From Deltaproteobacteria bacterium (lineage in GTDB: Bacteria > Myxococcota_A > Polyangia > Polyangiales > Polyangiaceae), in assembly GCA_003235365.1 (NCBI GenBank), contig QJWJ01000349.1:1-51321 (forward strand): a stretch of 51,321 bases of DNA. The letters run 5' to 3'. Of this stretch, positions 34,844 through 43,586 are shown in pieces. Within the stretch, counting starts at the first letter, position 1, and each line of letters opens with the position of its first letter. The notes beneath the pieces are model-generated. The model made no database searches. It worked only from the letters and a program-made list of their open reading frames with translations, and was not told the DNA's origin. Both the position numbers and the translations under genes were made by a program.

Positions 34844-35434
34844 TTACCCCAACTCGAACACCTCTGCGTAGTCAGCCGACTCGAACGTGACGTCTTCTTG
34901 ACCCCCGTCAATCATCTGGCCGCGCAGTGCTTCAACGACAGCCGCGATGCCGTCGAAGCGTGTGGAGAACCCGTAGTAGTCTTCTTCGTTCTCTTCGGGC
35001 AGCGCGCGCAGACGGTCTGCGACGAATGCCTCGTCCTCGCGCGCCACGCGCAGCGCTGGCGACGGACCGTCGTGTCGACCGCCCCGCGTGAGCACGTCGT
35101 AAGCAACCCCAACTGGATTGACCGCCAAAAAGACGGGCTGCATACAAAGCATCCAAGTGTGGGCATCGGGCTGACTCGCCCGCCAGAAGCCGGAAAACTC
35201 GACAGCAAGGACCTGACCGAAGTAAGCGCCGAGCGACTGGGCGACGAGCGGCAGCGCCTCCGGCCGTGCCTCCAACTCAGCCCGCGCGCCGACCATGTAG
35301 TGGTCGAGCAGTGGCAGTGTTTCGTGGGAGAAGTCGAGCTCCAGGCCCAACGAGGAGTGCACGAAACGCACGCAACTCCCGATGAGTTCCGAAACGTGGG
35401 TGGGCAGGCCTGGGTCGAAGTCGGCAGATGTCAC
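34844..35434 (-). CDS. Hypothetical cytoplasmic protein
   Basis: The 196-residue protein has no signal or membrane segment. It is Glu/Ala/Leu-rich, mostly helical, with a Tyr-rich stretch (EEDYYGFSTRF) and an aromatic-rich middle (GFWRASQPDAHTWMLCMQPVFLAVNPVGVAYDVL). I do not recognise the family. Codon usage and amino-acid balance look like a real gene, and it is the only good frame in this interval. It converges with the preceding lipoprotein gene and is divergent from the phosphoesterase gene. Confidence 0.6.
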   Translation of the reverse strand: MTSADFDPGLPTHVSELIGSCVRFVHSSLGLELDFSHETLPLLDHYMVGARAELEARPEALPLVAQSLGAYFGQVLAVEFSGFWRASQPDAHTWMLCMQPVFLAVNPVGVAYDVLTRGGRHDGPSPALRVAREDEAFVADRLRALPEENEEDYYGFSTRFDGIAAVVEALRGQMIDGGQEDVTFESADYAEVFELG

Positions 35435-35582
35435 CGGCGCGATTCTATTCGCAACCTCGTGGCCGGTCCAAGCGCCGCGACGAGGCTCACCATGGATAAT
35501 GAATCGACGCGGAACACGCCTGGTACCTCCGGTCCAGCCCAGCTAGACTCAGCTACCGTTCACTCTCGAGGGGTGCATCCCG

Positions 35583-36320
35583 ATGCTGCTTGGCTTTCTC
35601 AGCGACATCCACGCGAATTACCCGGCGCTGAGCGCCAGCCTGGCGACCCTGCGCAAGTTCGGCGCCGAGGAACTGTACTGTTTGGGAGATACCGTTGGCT
35701 ACGGCGGTTCACCCAACATCTGCGCGGACATCGTTCGACAGCAAACCAAAGCGACGGTCCTGGGCAACCACGACGCGGCGGTCGCTGGGCGCATGGACTA
35801 TTCCTACTACTACGAGGCGGCCCGCCGGGCGCTGGACATCCACACCGAAGTGCTCACCAGTGACAACCTGCAGTGGCTCAAGAGCCTGCCGTACACTCAC
35901 CATCTCGAAGAGTACGACGTTCAGCTCTGCCACGGCTCACCAGCGCACCTCGAAGAGTTCGAGTACGTGTTTCTGCCAGAGCAGGCCCGCGAGTGTTTGC
36001 CGATGTATGACGAACTCCGTCAGTTGACGTTGGTCGGACATTCGCATCTGTGCCGCGTGTTCGCACTCACCGAGGACGACGTCGAAGAACTCCCCGTCGA
36101 GGATCTGGAGCTGCGCCCGGACCGCAAGTACATCATCAGCGTCGGTTCGGTAGGACAGCCGCGCGACACGGACAATCGCGCCAGCGTGACGCTGTTCGAC
36201 ACCGAAACTCGACGCTTCGAGTTCAAGCGCGTCGCCTACGACGTCGAGTACGCCGCCGATCAGGTCTTCGACAACTCCCTCGAGCGAAGCTTCGGCCTCC
36301 GCTTGTTCATCGGCGCCTAA
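35583..36320 (+). CDS. Calcineurin-like metallophosphoesterase
   Basis: The 245 residues contain the whole dinuclear metal set: Asp8 and His10 in SDIHANYPAL, Asp36 in GDTVGYG, GNHD (61-64), a later His in LCHGSP and the GHSH box. The layout is of the YfcE/MJ0936 type, which acts on phosphodiesters; the natural substrate is unknown. An extended C-terminus (EELPVEDLELRPDRKYIISVGSVGQPRDTDNRASVTLFD) closes the sandwich, as in the family. The gene is alone between divergent and convergent neighbours. The ATG at 35583 gives the canonical start MLLGFLSDIH. Confidence 0.93.
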   Translation: MLLGFLSDIHANYPALSASLATLRKFGAEELYCLGDTVGYGGSPNICADIVRQQTKATVLGNHDAAVAGRMDYSYYYEAARRALDIHTEVLTSDNLQWLKSLPYTHHLEEYDVQLCHGSPAHLEEFEYVFLPEQARECLPMYDELRQLTLVGHSHLCRVFALTEDDVEELPVEDLELRPDRKYIISVGSVGQPRDTDNRASVTLFDTETRRFEFKRVAYDVEYAADQVFDNSLERSFGLRLFIGA

Positions 36321-36470
36321 ATGAGCGTTCGCATTGCTCGCCCATTTGGCGGGGCGAGTCCGAGGCTCGCCACCGAAGAGGCAGGGGTGTACCGGAGTCA
36401 ATAGCGGCCTGAACCTGCGGAATTTCCGGCGGCGCGCCCTTCGGGGCCGACGCAAATTCTGCTCCGGGCA

Positions 36471-37199
36471 TCAATGGCGACGTGGACGGCGCGAGCGCAC
36501 TTGTTGCCACCCGGCCCACTCGCGCCGGTCGAGTCGACGACCGCCGAGCGCCAGCTTCAAGAGCACGAGCCCACCGACGAATCCACCGATATGGGCGAAG
36601 AACGCAACCGATACGTCGCCCGCGCCTCCGAGGGACTGATAACCCATGACCAGGTTCTGCAAGAAGAACATCAGCGCGACGACCCACGCCGGTAACACCG
36701 GCAAGATACCGACCAACAACCACAGTGGCGGCACGAGCGTGAACGTCAATATCGGCGCTCTGGGGTAGACCAGCACGTAGCCACCGATCACTCCGGCGAT
36801 GGCGCCCGACGCACCCACCATCGGCATCGTACTGCCCGTGTCCACGAACACCTGAAACGCAGCAGCGACGACGCCACAGCCCAGGTAGAACAACAAGTAG
36901 CGGAAGCGACCGAGCGCTTCTTCGAGGTTGTCTCCGAAGATGTGAAGAAACCACATGTTCGACATCAGGTGTAGCCAGCCACCATGGATGAACATGCTGG
37001 TCAGCACCGTCCGCGACTCACCGAGTGGATCAGACAGCAGGCGCGACGGGACCACGCCGTACCAGGCGTGAAACCAGAACTCGCCGCTGGCCAGCGCCGC
37101 TATCGACAACAGGTGCACAGCCACGTTGATGGCGATCAACCCGTAGGTCACCCAAGGGAAGGTGCGCGTCGGGTTGTCGTCGCGGATCGGGAAGAACAT
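36471..37199 (-). CDS. Rhomboid-family intramembrane serine protease
   Basis: The 242-residue protein has six or seven transmembrane segments. Catalytic Ser131 is in GASGAI, and His203 in FAHIGGFVGG gives the dyad. Asn81 in GWLHLMSNMWFLHIFGDNLEEALG matches the helix-2 motif. Rhomboids cut single-pass membrane proteins within the bilayer; the substrate is unknown. The N-terminus MFFPIRDDNPTRTFPWVTYGLIAIN is typical of the bacterial subfamily with an FP(I/L)xDxNP leader, which supports the ATG at 37199. The C-tail is Arg-rich and cytoplasmic. Confidence 0.95.
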   Translation of the reverse strand: MFFPIRDDNPTRTFPWVTYGLIAINVAVHLLSIAALASGEFWFHAWYGVVPSRLLSDPLGESRTVLTSMFIHGGWLHLMSNMWFLHIFGDNLEEALGRFRYLLFYLGCGVVAAAFQVFVDTGSTMPMVGASGAIAGVIGGYVLVYPRAPILTFTLVPPLWLLVGILPVLPAWVVALMFFLQNLVMGYQSLGGAGDVSVAFFAHIGGFVGGLVLLKLALGGRRLDRREWAGWQQVRSRRPRRH

Positions 37200-37470
37200 G
37201 GCCGAAAGCCCCGTCGGAAATCCCCACGGACGCTCTGATGCTCATAGAGGTCCGGCCGCAGGTGCGCAAGCGCGCAGCGACGCCGAGGCGCGTCGCTGCG
37301 GCCGGGCCCCGACGTCCGCAGCGACGTACGGCTGCAATCGACCGCGCTGAAACCGACCGCGACGAGCGGCCGTCGGAGCCGACCCGCAGCACCGGACCAA
37401 AGCGAAGTGAACCCCATCCCGTTGGCCCAGTTGCAGTCTGCGCTTGCTTCACTATTGTGGCTCGAAAGCG

Positions 37471-37983
37471 ATGCTTCTCCGCCGCCGACACGCTGCCCTC
37501 GCCCCGCTCCTGTTCGCTCTCGCGTGCGCGGCCTCTGGGCTGTCCGGCAATCTGTTCCGCAAGGGCGACGTTCAATTCCGCGTCGGGCCGATCCCCGATG
37601 ACTGGGAGCTGATCGAAGACGACGGCGTCGAAGGCGACCTGGCCGCATTTGCCTTTCGCAGTGACAAGAGAGGAATGACCCTCGGCGCCGCGGGCCGTTG
37701 CGGCCGCGACGGCGACGACATCCCGCTGCGCTCGCTCACCCAACACCTGACGATTGGCTTCACCGAGCGGGAGATCCTCAGCGAAAAGGAGCTCCAACTC
37801 GACGGACGCGCTGCGCTGCGCACCGAGCTGGTGGCGAAGCTCGACGGCGTACCGAAGCACTTCGTGTTTGTGGTGGTGAAGAAGGACAGCTGCGTGTACG
37901 ACTTTTGGCGTATCGCCGCAGGAGACGATCAGAGCAGCGCCGACTTCGACGCATTCGTCGGCGGCTTCTCGACGGTAGATTGA
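37471..37983 (+). CDS. Secreted or lipid-anchored hypothetical protein
   Basis: Starts with a basic leader MLLRRRHAALAPLLFALAC. The ALAC at Cys19 is a weak lipobox, so lipidation is uncertain. The mature ~150 residues read like a small alpha/beta domain (FRVGPIPDDWELIEDDGVEGDLAAFAFRSDKRGMTLGAAGRCG) with one pair of Cys (CGRDGDD, DSCVYDF) that may form a disulfide. The family is not recognised. The ATG at 37471 is preferred to a TTG at 37444. It precedes mlaE by 242 bases on the same strand. Confidence 0.65.
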   Translation: MLLRRRHAALAPLLFALACAASGLSGNLFRKGDVQFRVGPIPDDWELIEDDGVEGDLAAFAFRSDKRGMTLGAAGRCGRDGDDIPLRSLTQHLTIGFTEREILSEKELQLDGRAALRTELVAKLDGVPKHFVFVVVKKDSCVYDFWRIAAGDDQSSADFDAFVGGFSTVD

Positions 37984-38225
37984 CATCGCAGCCGCGGGCG
38001 AACACCCGACAGCCCGCACCCCAGCGGACACGATGTGGCGCCGCCGACCTCGCCGTTCTACCGATCACTGCCCCAACCCGCCCATTCGTCGGCTACATCC
38101 GGTGGTGCTGTAGTGTAACGGTGAACCGCCTCGGACGGACCGAGCGCTGCACCCGTCGCTTTTCGTCGACAGACCGTCGGGAGACGACGCGACCGCGGCG
38201 CGTTTCATGGTAAGCCCTGTGACCC

Positions 38226-39068
38226 ATGGACAGCTCGGCCCCCTCGACGCGACGTCCTTCCGCGTTGCCACCACCCCGTGAGGTGGAGCGTCACAGTCCC
38301 TTCGTAGAAAACGCACTCGAGTCACTCGCCACCATCGGTGAGATCAGCAGCATGGTCGCCGGTGCCGTCAAGGGCCTGTTTCGACGTCCGTTCGAGGGCA
38401 AAGAGATCATCAAGCAGATCGAGAGTCTCGGCGTCGCATCGATGGGCATCGTCATCGTGACCAGCGTCTTCGTGGGCATGGTCATGTCGACGCAGTTCGC
38501 CTTCGGCCTGAAGAAGTTCGGCGGCATGGAGTACACAGGTCGCGTGGTCGCACTGAGCTTCGCGCGCGAGCTCGCCCCGACGTTGACTGCCGTCATCGTC
38601 GGCGGGCGGATCGGTGCCGGCATCACTGCCGAGCTGGGGTCGATGGCCGTGACGGAGCAAATCGACGCGATTCGCGCTCTCGGTGCCGATCCCATCAAGA
38701 AGCTGGTGACCCCGCGGCTGGTGGCGTCGACGTTCATCATGCCGTTCCTGGGTACGTTCGCTCTAGCCCTCGGCTTTTCCGGCGCAATGTTCATCACCGA
38801 CATACAGTTCGGGATCCCCTATCGCTTTTTCCTCTCATCTGCGCTCAACACGATGAAGATGATGGACTACATGGCGGGCTTGATCAAAACGCCCTTCTTC
38901 GGCGCCATCATCGCGATCGTCGGCTGCTACTACGGCATGAAGACGCGCGGCGGCACCGCGGGCGTCGGCTACGCCACGACGAAGACCGTCGTCGTCACGT
39001 CGATCACGATCCTGATTTTCGACTTCTTCCTGACCAAGGCCGTCATCGAGTTGTGGAAGTTGGTTTGA
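38226..39068 (+). CDS. mlaE: MlaE-type lipid ABC transporter permease
   Basis: MlaE is the inner-membrane permease of the Mla/Yrb system, which moves phospholipids or, in relatives, sterols and PAHs between membranes. The 280 residues show five to six helices and the hallmark GRIGAGITAELGSMAVTEQIDAIRALGADPIKKLVTPRLVA (the coupling segment). A further signature is VVSTFI-like SGAMFITDIQFGI. The ATPase MlaF and the MCE protein MlaD, usual next genes, are not in the window; an SDR gene follows 21 bases later. The protein is complete. The first ~25 residues are disordered and the start could be later. Confidence 0.92.
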   Translation: MDSSAPSTRRPSALPPPREVERHSPFVENALESLATIGEISSMVAGAVKGLFRRPFEGKEIIKQIESLGVASMGIVIVTSVFVGMVMSTQFAFGLKKFGGMEYTGRVVALSFARELAPTLTAVIVGGRIGAGITAELGSMAVTEQIDAIRALGADPIKKLVTPRLVASTFIMPFLGTFALALGFSGAMFITDIQFGIPYRFFLSSALNTMKMMDYMAGLIKTPFFGAIIAIVGCYYGMKTRGGTAGVGYATTKTVVVTSITILIFDFFLTKAVIELWKLV

Positions 39069-39089
39069 GCGGGTCGCGGGTGAGCGGGC

Positions 39090-39782
39090 ATGGCAGAACA
39101 ACGTCGGGAAATGATCGTCGTCACCGGGGCCAGCCGGGGCATCGGTCGCGCCACCTGTCAATTGGCGGCGGAGGCCGGCAAGCACACGATCCTGGTCGGC
39201 CGCGAGTCGTCGAAGATGCGAGACGTGCTCCAGACGTGCCGGGAGGCCAGCACGGCCGACTTCGTGCCGTGTGATCTGAGCGACACCGAGCAGGTTGGCC
39301 GCGCCGGAGCGCACATCCTGGAGCTCGGTACTCCGCAAGCGCTGGTCAATTGTGCAGGGATCGTCGAACGGCAGTCAGCGACGGCACTCACGTTGGAGTC
39401 CTACGAGCGGCAGATGAACACGAATCTGCTCGCGCCGATGTTGCTCTGCCGGGCGCTGCTACCCGCGATGCTCGACGCCCGGCGCGGTCGGATCATCAAC
39501 GTCGGCAGCATCAGTGCGACGCTCGGAACCGCAAACCAAAGCATCTACAACGCCTCGAAGTGGGCGCTGGTCGGCTACACCAAGTGCCTGGCGGAGGAGT
39601 TGACGGACACGGGGCTCATGACGGTAGTCATTCACCCTGGATCCGTGGATACCGACATGCTCGTCGGCAGTGGATTCGATCCCCGGATGAGTGCGAACGA
39701 CGTCGCACACACGTTGCTGCACTATGCCTTTGACGCGCCCCTGGCCCACAACGGCGCCGTGATCGAGATGTTTGGCGCGTGA
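39090..39782 (+). CDS. Short-chain dehydrogenase/reductase
   Basis: The 230-residue protein has the classical SDR set: TGASRGIG (12-19) for NAD(P), NCAG (87-90), Ser140, Tyr153 and Lys157 (YNASK). The substrate is unknown; FabG-like 3-oxoacyl reductases are the nearest type. It follows mlaE by 21 bases, so it is probably co-transcribed. Its stop is 18 bases from the convergent SRP RNA terminator. A GTG upstream is possible, but the ATG at 39090 gives the canonical beginning. Confidence 0.93.
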   Translation: MAEQRREMIVVTGASRGIGRATCQLAAEAGKHTILVGRESSKMRDVLQTCREASTADFVPCDLSDTEQVGRAGAHILELGTPQALVNCAGIVERQSATALTLESYERQMNTNLLAPMLLCRALLPAMLDARRGRIINVGSISATLGTANQSIYNASKWALVGYTKCLAEELTDTGLMTVVIHPGSVDTDMLVGSGFDPRMSANDVAHTLLHYAFDAPLAHNGAVIEMFGA

Positions 39783-39790
39783 TGCGGCGG

Positions 39791-39809
39791 GCAAAAATAA
39801 GGGCCCGCC
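39791..39809 (-). terminator. Terminator of the SRP RNA gene, shared with the convergent SDR gene
   Basis: On the minus strand the SRP RNA ends GGCGGGCCC (39809-39801) and is followed by TTATTTTTG. On the plus strand GGCGGGC (39786-39792) and GCCCGCC (39803-39809) form a stem with an A-rich loop. The same bases can serve both directions. Confidence 0.75.
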
Positions 39810-39879
39810 ACACCCGCTCTCCTCTACCGTTGCTCCCTTCCGGGCCTGGCGGGGTTCAAGGCGCGCTGTCGGCGGACCC
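39801..39879 (-). ncRNA. ffs: Signal recognition particle RNA (4.5S/small SRP)
   Basis: The minus strand contains the conserved helix-8 core: CCAGGCCCGGAAGGGAGCAA, with GGAA tetraloop and the A-rich internal loop bases. The 5' end GGGTCCGCC (39879-39871) pairs with the 3' end GGCGGGCCC (one G-U), closing the hairpin. A T-run terminator follows. The core is 79 nt; with ~15-20 extra bases upstream the transcript would reach the usual ~100 nt, since a CTTGCC…CTACCT promoter-like pair lies near 39905-39930. It binds Ffh and guides membrane proteins to SecYEG. Confidence 0.9.
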
Positions 39880-40208
39880 ACAAGTCTGCTTCGGTTGTGC
39901 AGGTAGCTCAGGCGCACGACATAGGCAAGCGCTAACGGAAACATGTCGGCCTCAGTCGCCCCTCCGCCCCGTTATCGGTGACTGCCCCGGGCTGAATTGA
40001 TTAGAACGCCGGGCCACGGCACCGTCGGCGGCCCGGTTTGTGAGATCGGGTCCCGACAATCCGGCCGCGCCCACGAAGGCGCTGGGAAGAGCTGGACACC
40101 TCTTCCGGATGCTGCGCATGCCCAAACGGTCGGCGATCACCGTCGTGTACGATCGCTGAATCGGAGCAGCCGCCATTCGCGACGGCAGTGCCCGTAGCCG
40201 CAACAGAA
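39880..40208. other. Region between ffs and pccB
   Basis: The part nearest 39880 should hold the ffs promoter (minus strand). Between about 39960 and 40208 no gene is seen. GCGATC / GATCGC complementary words occur near 40133-40160, and GAAGAG / CTCTTC around 40086-40106; neither is a convincing terminator. Confidence 0.4.
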
Positions 40209-41714
40209 TCAGAGCGGGATGTTCCCGTGCTTTTTCTTGGGCAGGCTCTGTCGCTTGTTCAGCAGTACCGACAGCCAGTTGCATAGCTTGGCGCGCAGTT
40301 CCCGCGGCTCGATCACCTCGTCGATGAAGCCCAATTCCGCCGCGCGCTGGGGATTGAGGAATTTCGCCGCGTAGTCGTCAGTGAACTGTTGGCGCAGCTG
40401 CTGCGGATCCTCAGCAGCCGCCAATGAACGGCGGTGGATGATGTTCACCGCGCCGGACGCGCCCATCACGGCCACTTGCGCCGTGGGAAACGCCAGGTTG
40501 ACGTCCGCGCGGATGTGCTTGCTGCTCATGACGTCATAGGCGCCACCGTATGCTTTGCGCGTGATCACCGTGAGCTTCGGCACGGTCGCTTCGCAGTAGG
40601 CGTACAGCAGCTTCGCGCCATGCAGAATGATGCCGCCGTGCTCCTGACCCACGCCGGGCAAGAACCCCGGTACGTCGACCAACGTGATGACGGGGATGTT
40701 GAAGGCGTCACAGAAGCGTACGAAACGCGCCGCCTTGACCGAGGCAGCAATGTCGAGCACCCCGGCCAGCACTGCCGGCTGGTTGCCGACGATGCCAACC
40801 GAGTTCCCCCCGAGGTGAGCAAAGCCCACGACGATGTTCTTGGCATGTCCTGGCGCGACCTCGAAGAAGTCACCATCGTCGACCATGGCTTCGATGATGC
40901 GCTTCATGTCGTAAGCCTTGTTGCTCTCGTCTGGGATTACCGTATCGAGCTCATCCAAACTGCGCGACGGAGGATCCTCCGAACGCAGTGTGTAGGGACG
41001 CTCCAGATTGTTCTGAGGCAGGAAGCTGAACAACCGACGGACCGCCTGCAAACAGCTTCGCTCGTCGGGATACGCGAACTGACAGACACCCGACTTTTCC
41101 GAGTGTGTCAGCGCGCCACCGAGTTCTTCCTTGCCGACCTTCTCGTGCGTCACAGCGGCGATCACGTCGGGGCCCGTGATGAACATGTGACTGCTGCCCT
41201 CGACCATGAAGATGAAGTCGGTGATCGCCGGCGAATAGACCGCACCTCCGGCGCAGGGTCCCAAGATTACGCTGATCTGCGGAACGACGCCGCTGGCCAG
41301 CGTATTGCGCAGGAAGATGTCCGCGTAGCCAGCCAACGAGCTGACCCCTTCTTGGATCCGCGCGCCTCCGGAATCGTTGAGACCGATCACCGGTGCTCCA
41401 ACACGCATCGCAAGGTCCATCACCTTGCAGATTTTCGACGCGTGCGCCGCTCCCAACGAACCGCCGAGCACTGAAGCGTCCTGGGAGAAGACGAATACCG
41501 TTCGGTCCAGAATCCGCCCCTGACCGACGATCACTCCATCGCCGGCGACCTTGCGATCCTGCATGCCGAAGTCGTGGCACTGCGTCGCCACCAGCCGATC
41601 AATCTCCGTGAACGACCCTGGATCCACCAAGGCGTCGATTCGTTGGCGCGCGTCGAGCTGACGAGACGATGAGGGCGCTGCCGATGCACTGGCAGGGGGT
41701 GCGGCGCTGGTCAT
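40209..41714 (-). CDS. pccB: Acyl-CoA carboxylase carboxyltransferase subunit (PccB-type)
   Basis: This subunit moves the carboxyl group from biotin to an acyl-CoA (propionyl-CoA is typical). The 501 residues have the N half [42 protein letters not shown] and the C half with [47 protein letters not shown], the two oxyanion-forming crotonase-fold halves. The C-terminal HGNIPL end is the normal one. The N-terminus is short (Ala/Ser-rich) compared with ~510-530 in relatives but covers the whole domain. The biotin carboxylase partner is not adjacent. Substrate specificity cannot be read. Confidence 0.92.
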   Translation of the reverse strand: MTSAAPPASASAAPSSSRQLDARQRIDALVDPGSFTEIDRLVATQCHDFGMQDRKVAGDGVIVGQGRILDRTVFVFSQDASVLGGSLGAAHASKICKVMDLAMRVGAPVIGLNDSGGARIQEGVSSLAGYADIFLRNTLASGVVPQISVILGPCAGGAVYSPAITDFIFMVEGSSHMFITGPDVIAAVTHEKVGKEELGGALTHSEKSGVCQFAYPDERSCLQAVRRLFSFLPQNNLERPYTLRSEDPPSRSLDELDTVIPDESNKAYDMKRIIEAMVDDGDFFEVAPGHAKNIVVGFAHLGGNSVGIVGNQPAVLAGVLDIAASVKAARFVRFCDAFNIPVITLVDVPGFLPGVGQEHGGIILHGAKLLYAYCEATVPKLTVITRKAYGGAYDVMSSKHIRADVNLAFPTAQVAVMGASGAVNIIHRRSLAAAEDPQQLRQQFTDDYAAKFLNPQRAAELGFIDEVIEPRELRAKLCNWLSVLLNKRQSLPKKKHGNIPL

Positions 41715-41817
41715 GCCCCCATTAGAACCGATCCCAAAAGCGATCGGTGACCAAAGAGCACCACACGAGCATGATCAGAACGAGCTGCCGGGGAGCAGTA
41801 TTGGGTCGACCCGCGCT

Positions 41818-43359
41818 TCAGTGCCGCTTCGCAAAGGGATCGAAGGGTTCCTCCTTCTTTGCCGTCGGCTTCGGCGCGGGCACGGGACGGGGGGGGCTGG
41901 AGACGGGCCGCGGCCGTGGCAAGCCACCCACCCGCTTTGGTCGGGACTTCGAGCGCTCTTTGCTCGCCGAGTTGGCCTTCTCGGCACCTGCATCGACCTC
42001 GGGCAGGCTAGCTATCGCGGTAACGACCTCGCTGGGCTCGGGCACCGGATGACTCAGCTCTTCCTTGATTTCGTCCCAACCGACGGTGTTGACGCCGACG
42101 GCGCCAGAACCCGCCGAATCGGAGACGTGAGCCTCCGGCGTCTGCGCCACCTTGGTCTTCTCGTTACCCCCAGACATCAACAGCCCAAAGACGGCAGCAA
42201 CGGCGGCCAGCGCGGCAGCAGCAACGACAATCCGCTTGCGCCGACGGCGACCCTCGGTGAAGGCCCTGGCACCCATGTCGCTGCTCACGGGTTCACCCGT
42301 CACCGAACCGAGTTCCGGAGACGACGTGTTGTCGGACAGGAACGGAATCGACGACATGCGGGCGCGCGGAGTGCTGGACGGCGTGGACACGCCAAACGCC
42401 AACGGTGCGACTGGTCCAGGCGGCGCCGAATGGAAGCCCAACTTGCCGTCACTCATCGAGTAACGCTCGTCGTCAGGCAGGTCACCCTGCAGCGTGCGAT
42501 AGGCCATCCGCACGTCGAATTGCATCTCTGCCGCGCTCTTGTAGCGCTTCGACTTGTCACGCTCGAGAGCCCTGTTGACGATCGTGGTGAGTACTTCGGG
42601 GAGCGACGGATCGATGTTCTCGATCTTGGGCGCCGCTTTGGTTACCGCCAGAACCAACGACTCGTTGACTGTACCCCCTTGGTGAACATAGCGCCCGGTC
42701 AGCAACGTGAACATCGATGCACCGAGAGCCCACAGGTCGCTTTGCACGTCGACCTTGTCCCAATGAGCGCTCGCCTGCTCAGGGGGCATGAACGCGGGAG
42801 TGCCCATCGAAACACCTGCGAGCGTCTGACCCGGGTTTTCGGGCACGTTGATACGGGCAATGCCGAAGTCCAGCAGACGGACTGTGTTCTCCAGGGTAAC
42901 GAAGAGGTTCTCGGGTTTGATGTCGCGGTGAATGACGCCCTTGGCGTGCGCCGCCGCCAACGTGTCGAGCACGTCGTCAGTCAGCGACAGCACCTCGCTG
43001 GCGTCGAGCACGCCGCCCTTGCGCTGCCGTCGTACTTCGAGGTTCTCACCCTCGAGCAGATCCATGACCAGGAACGCACAACCGTCGTCGGTTTCGTCGT
43101 CGTCGTAGACGGTGACCGCACCCGGATGTTCGATGTGATTGCCGACGTAGGCTTCGCGCAGGAAGCGTTCGCGAAAATGCTCGTGGGCCGATAGCTCTGG
43201 GTGCAACACCTTGAGTGCAACACGCTTGCCGTTGCGATGGCTCGCGGAGTACACGGATGCGGTGCCACCTACACCGAGCAGCGCCTCGAGCGTCCACTTG
43301 TCGTTCAAGGTCTTGCCGAGGCGGGCTCGTGCGAATTCCTCGAGCTGTTCCTGATTCAC
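41818..43359 (-). CDS. Membrane-bound Ser/Thr protein kinase (Hanks-type)
   Basis: The 513 residues begin with a complete eukaryotic-like kinase: glycine loop LGVGGTASVY, Lys50 (VALK), HRDIKPEN (Asp146), DFG (Asp165) and MPPEQ in place of APE, so it should be active. The regulatory tail is a Ser/Pro linker, one transmembrane helix (about 376-395), and a periplasmic Pro/Lys-rich tail with no recognised sensor. Start is GTG with TAAGG upstream. It is divergent from the TPR/PEGA-like gene, suggesting a shared task. Targets are unknown. Confidence 0.95.
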   Translation of the reverse strand: MNQEQLEEFARARLGKTLNDKWTLEALLGVGGTASVYSASHRNGKRVALKVLHPELSAHEHFRERFLREAYVGNHIEHPGAVTVYDDDETDDGCAFLVMDLLEGENLEVRRQRKGGVLDASEVLSLTDDVLDTLAAAHAKGVIHRDIKPENLFVTLENTVRLLDFGIARINVPENPGQTLAGVSMGTPAFMPPEQASAHWDKVDVQSDLWALGASMFTLLTGRYVHQGGTVNESLVLAVTKAAPKIENIDPSLPEVLTTIVNRALERDKSKRYKSAAEMQFDVRMAYRTLQGDLPDDERYSMSDGKLGFHSAPPGPVAPLAFGVSTPSSTPRARMSSIPFLSDNTSSPELGSVTGEPVSSDMGARAFTEGRRRRKRIVVAAAALAAVAAVFGLLMSGGNEKTKVAQTPEAHVSDSAGSGAVGVNTVGWDEIKEELSHPVPEPSEVVTAIASLPEVDAGAEKANSASKERSKSRPKRVGGLPRPRPVSSPPRPVPAPKPTAKKEEPFDPFAKRH

Positions 43360-43586
43360 GAACCTTACCTAAGCGAGTGATTTTCCGTTGGTTCCCAGAC
43401 CCCCCTGGGCAATGTGGTTTGGGAGCCCACCGTAGCGCGCAATATGCCCCAAAAGACGTATTCGAACAATGTCACCGAGCGTCGATGTCCTTCTCAGAAA
43501 GTGCAACACAGGCCCACCCAGGAACACTTGTGGGCGCACTGAAGCTGCTAACGGCAGCGACTTCGTGTAAAAGAATCCTCGCCTCG

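Noticed and set aside
33836..35863. 675-residue plus-strand open frame
   Set aside because: It crosses three genes in other frames or strands and is Arg/Pro/Ala-rich with no domain.
38104..38160. tRNA-like patch (GGTGCTGTAGTGTAACGG)
   Set aside because: No GTTCRANYC T-loop, no anticodon stem, and the acceptor ends do not pair.
41713..43194. 493-residue plus-strand open frame
   Set aside because: It lies antisense to the Ser/Thr kinase, which has a full set of catalytic motifs; the frame itself has none.
43215..43586. Longer start for the TPR/PEGA gene
   Set aside because: The extension overlaps the kinase gene on the other strand and lacks the signal peptide start.
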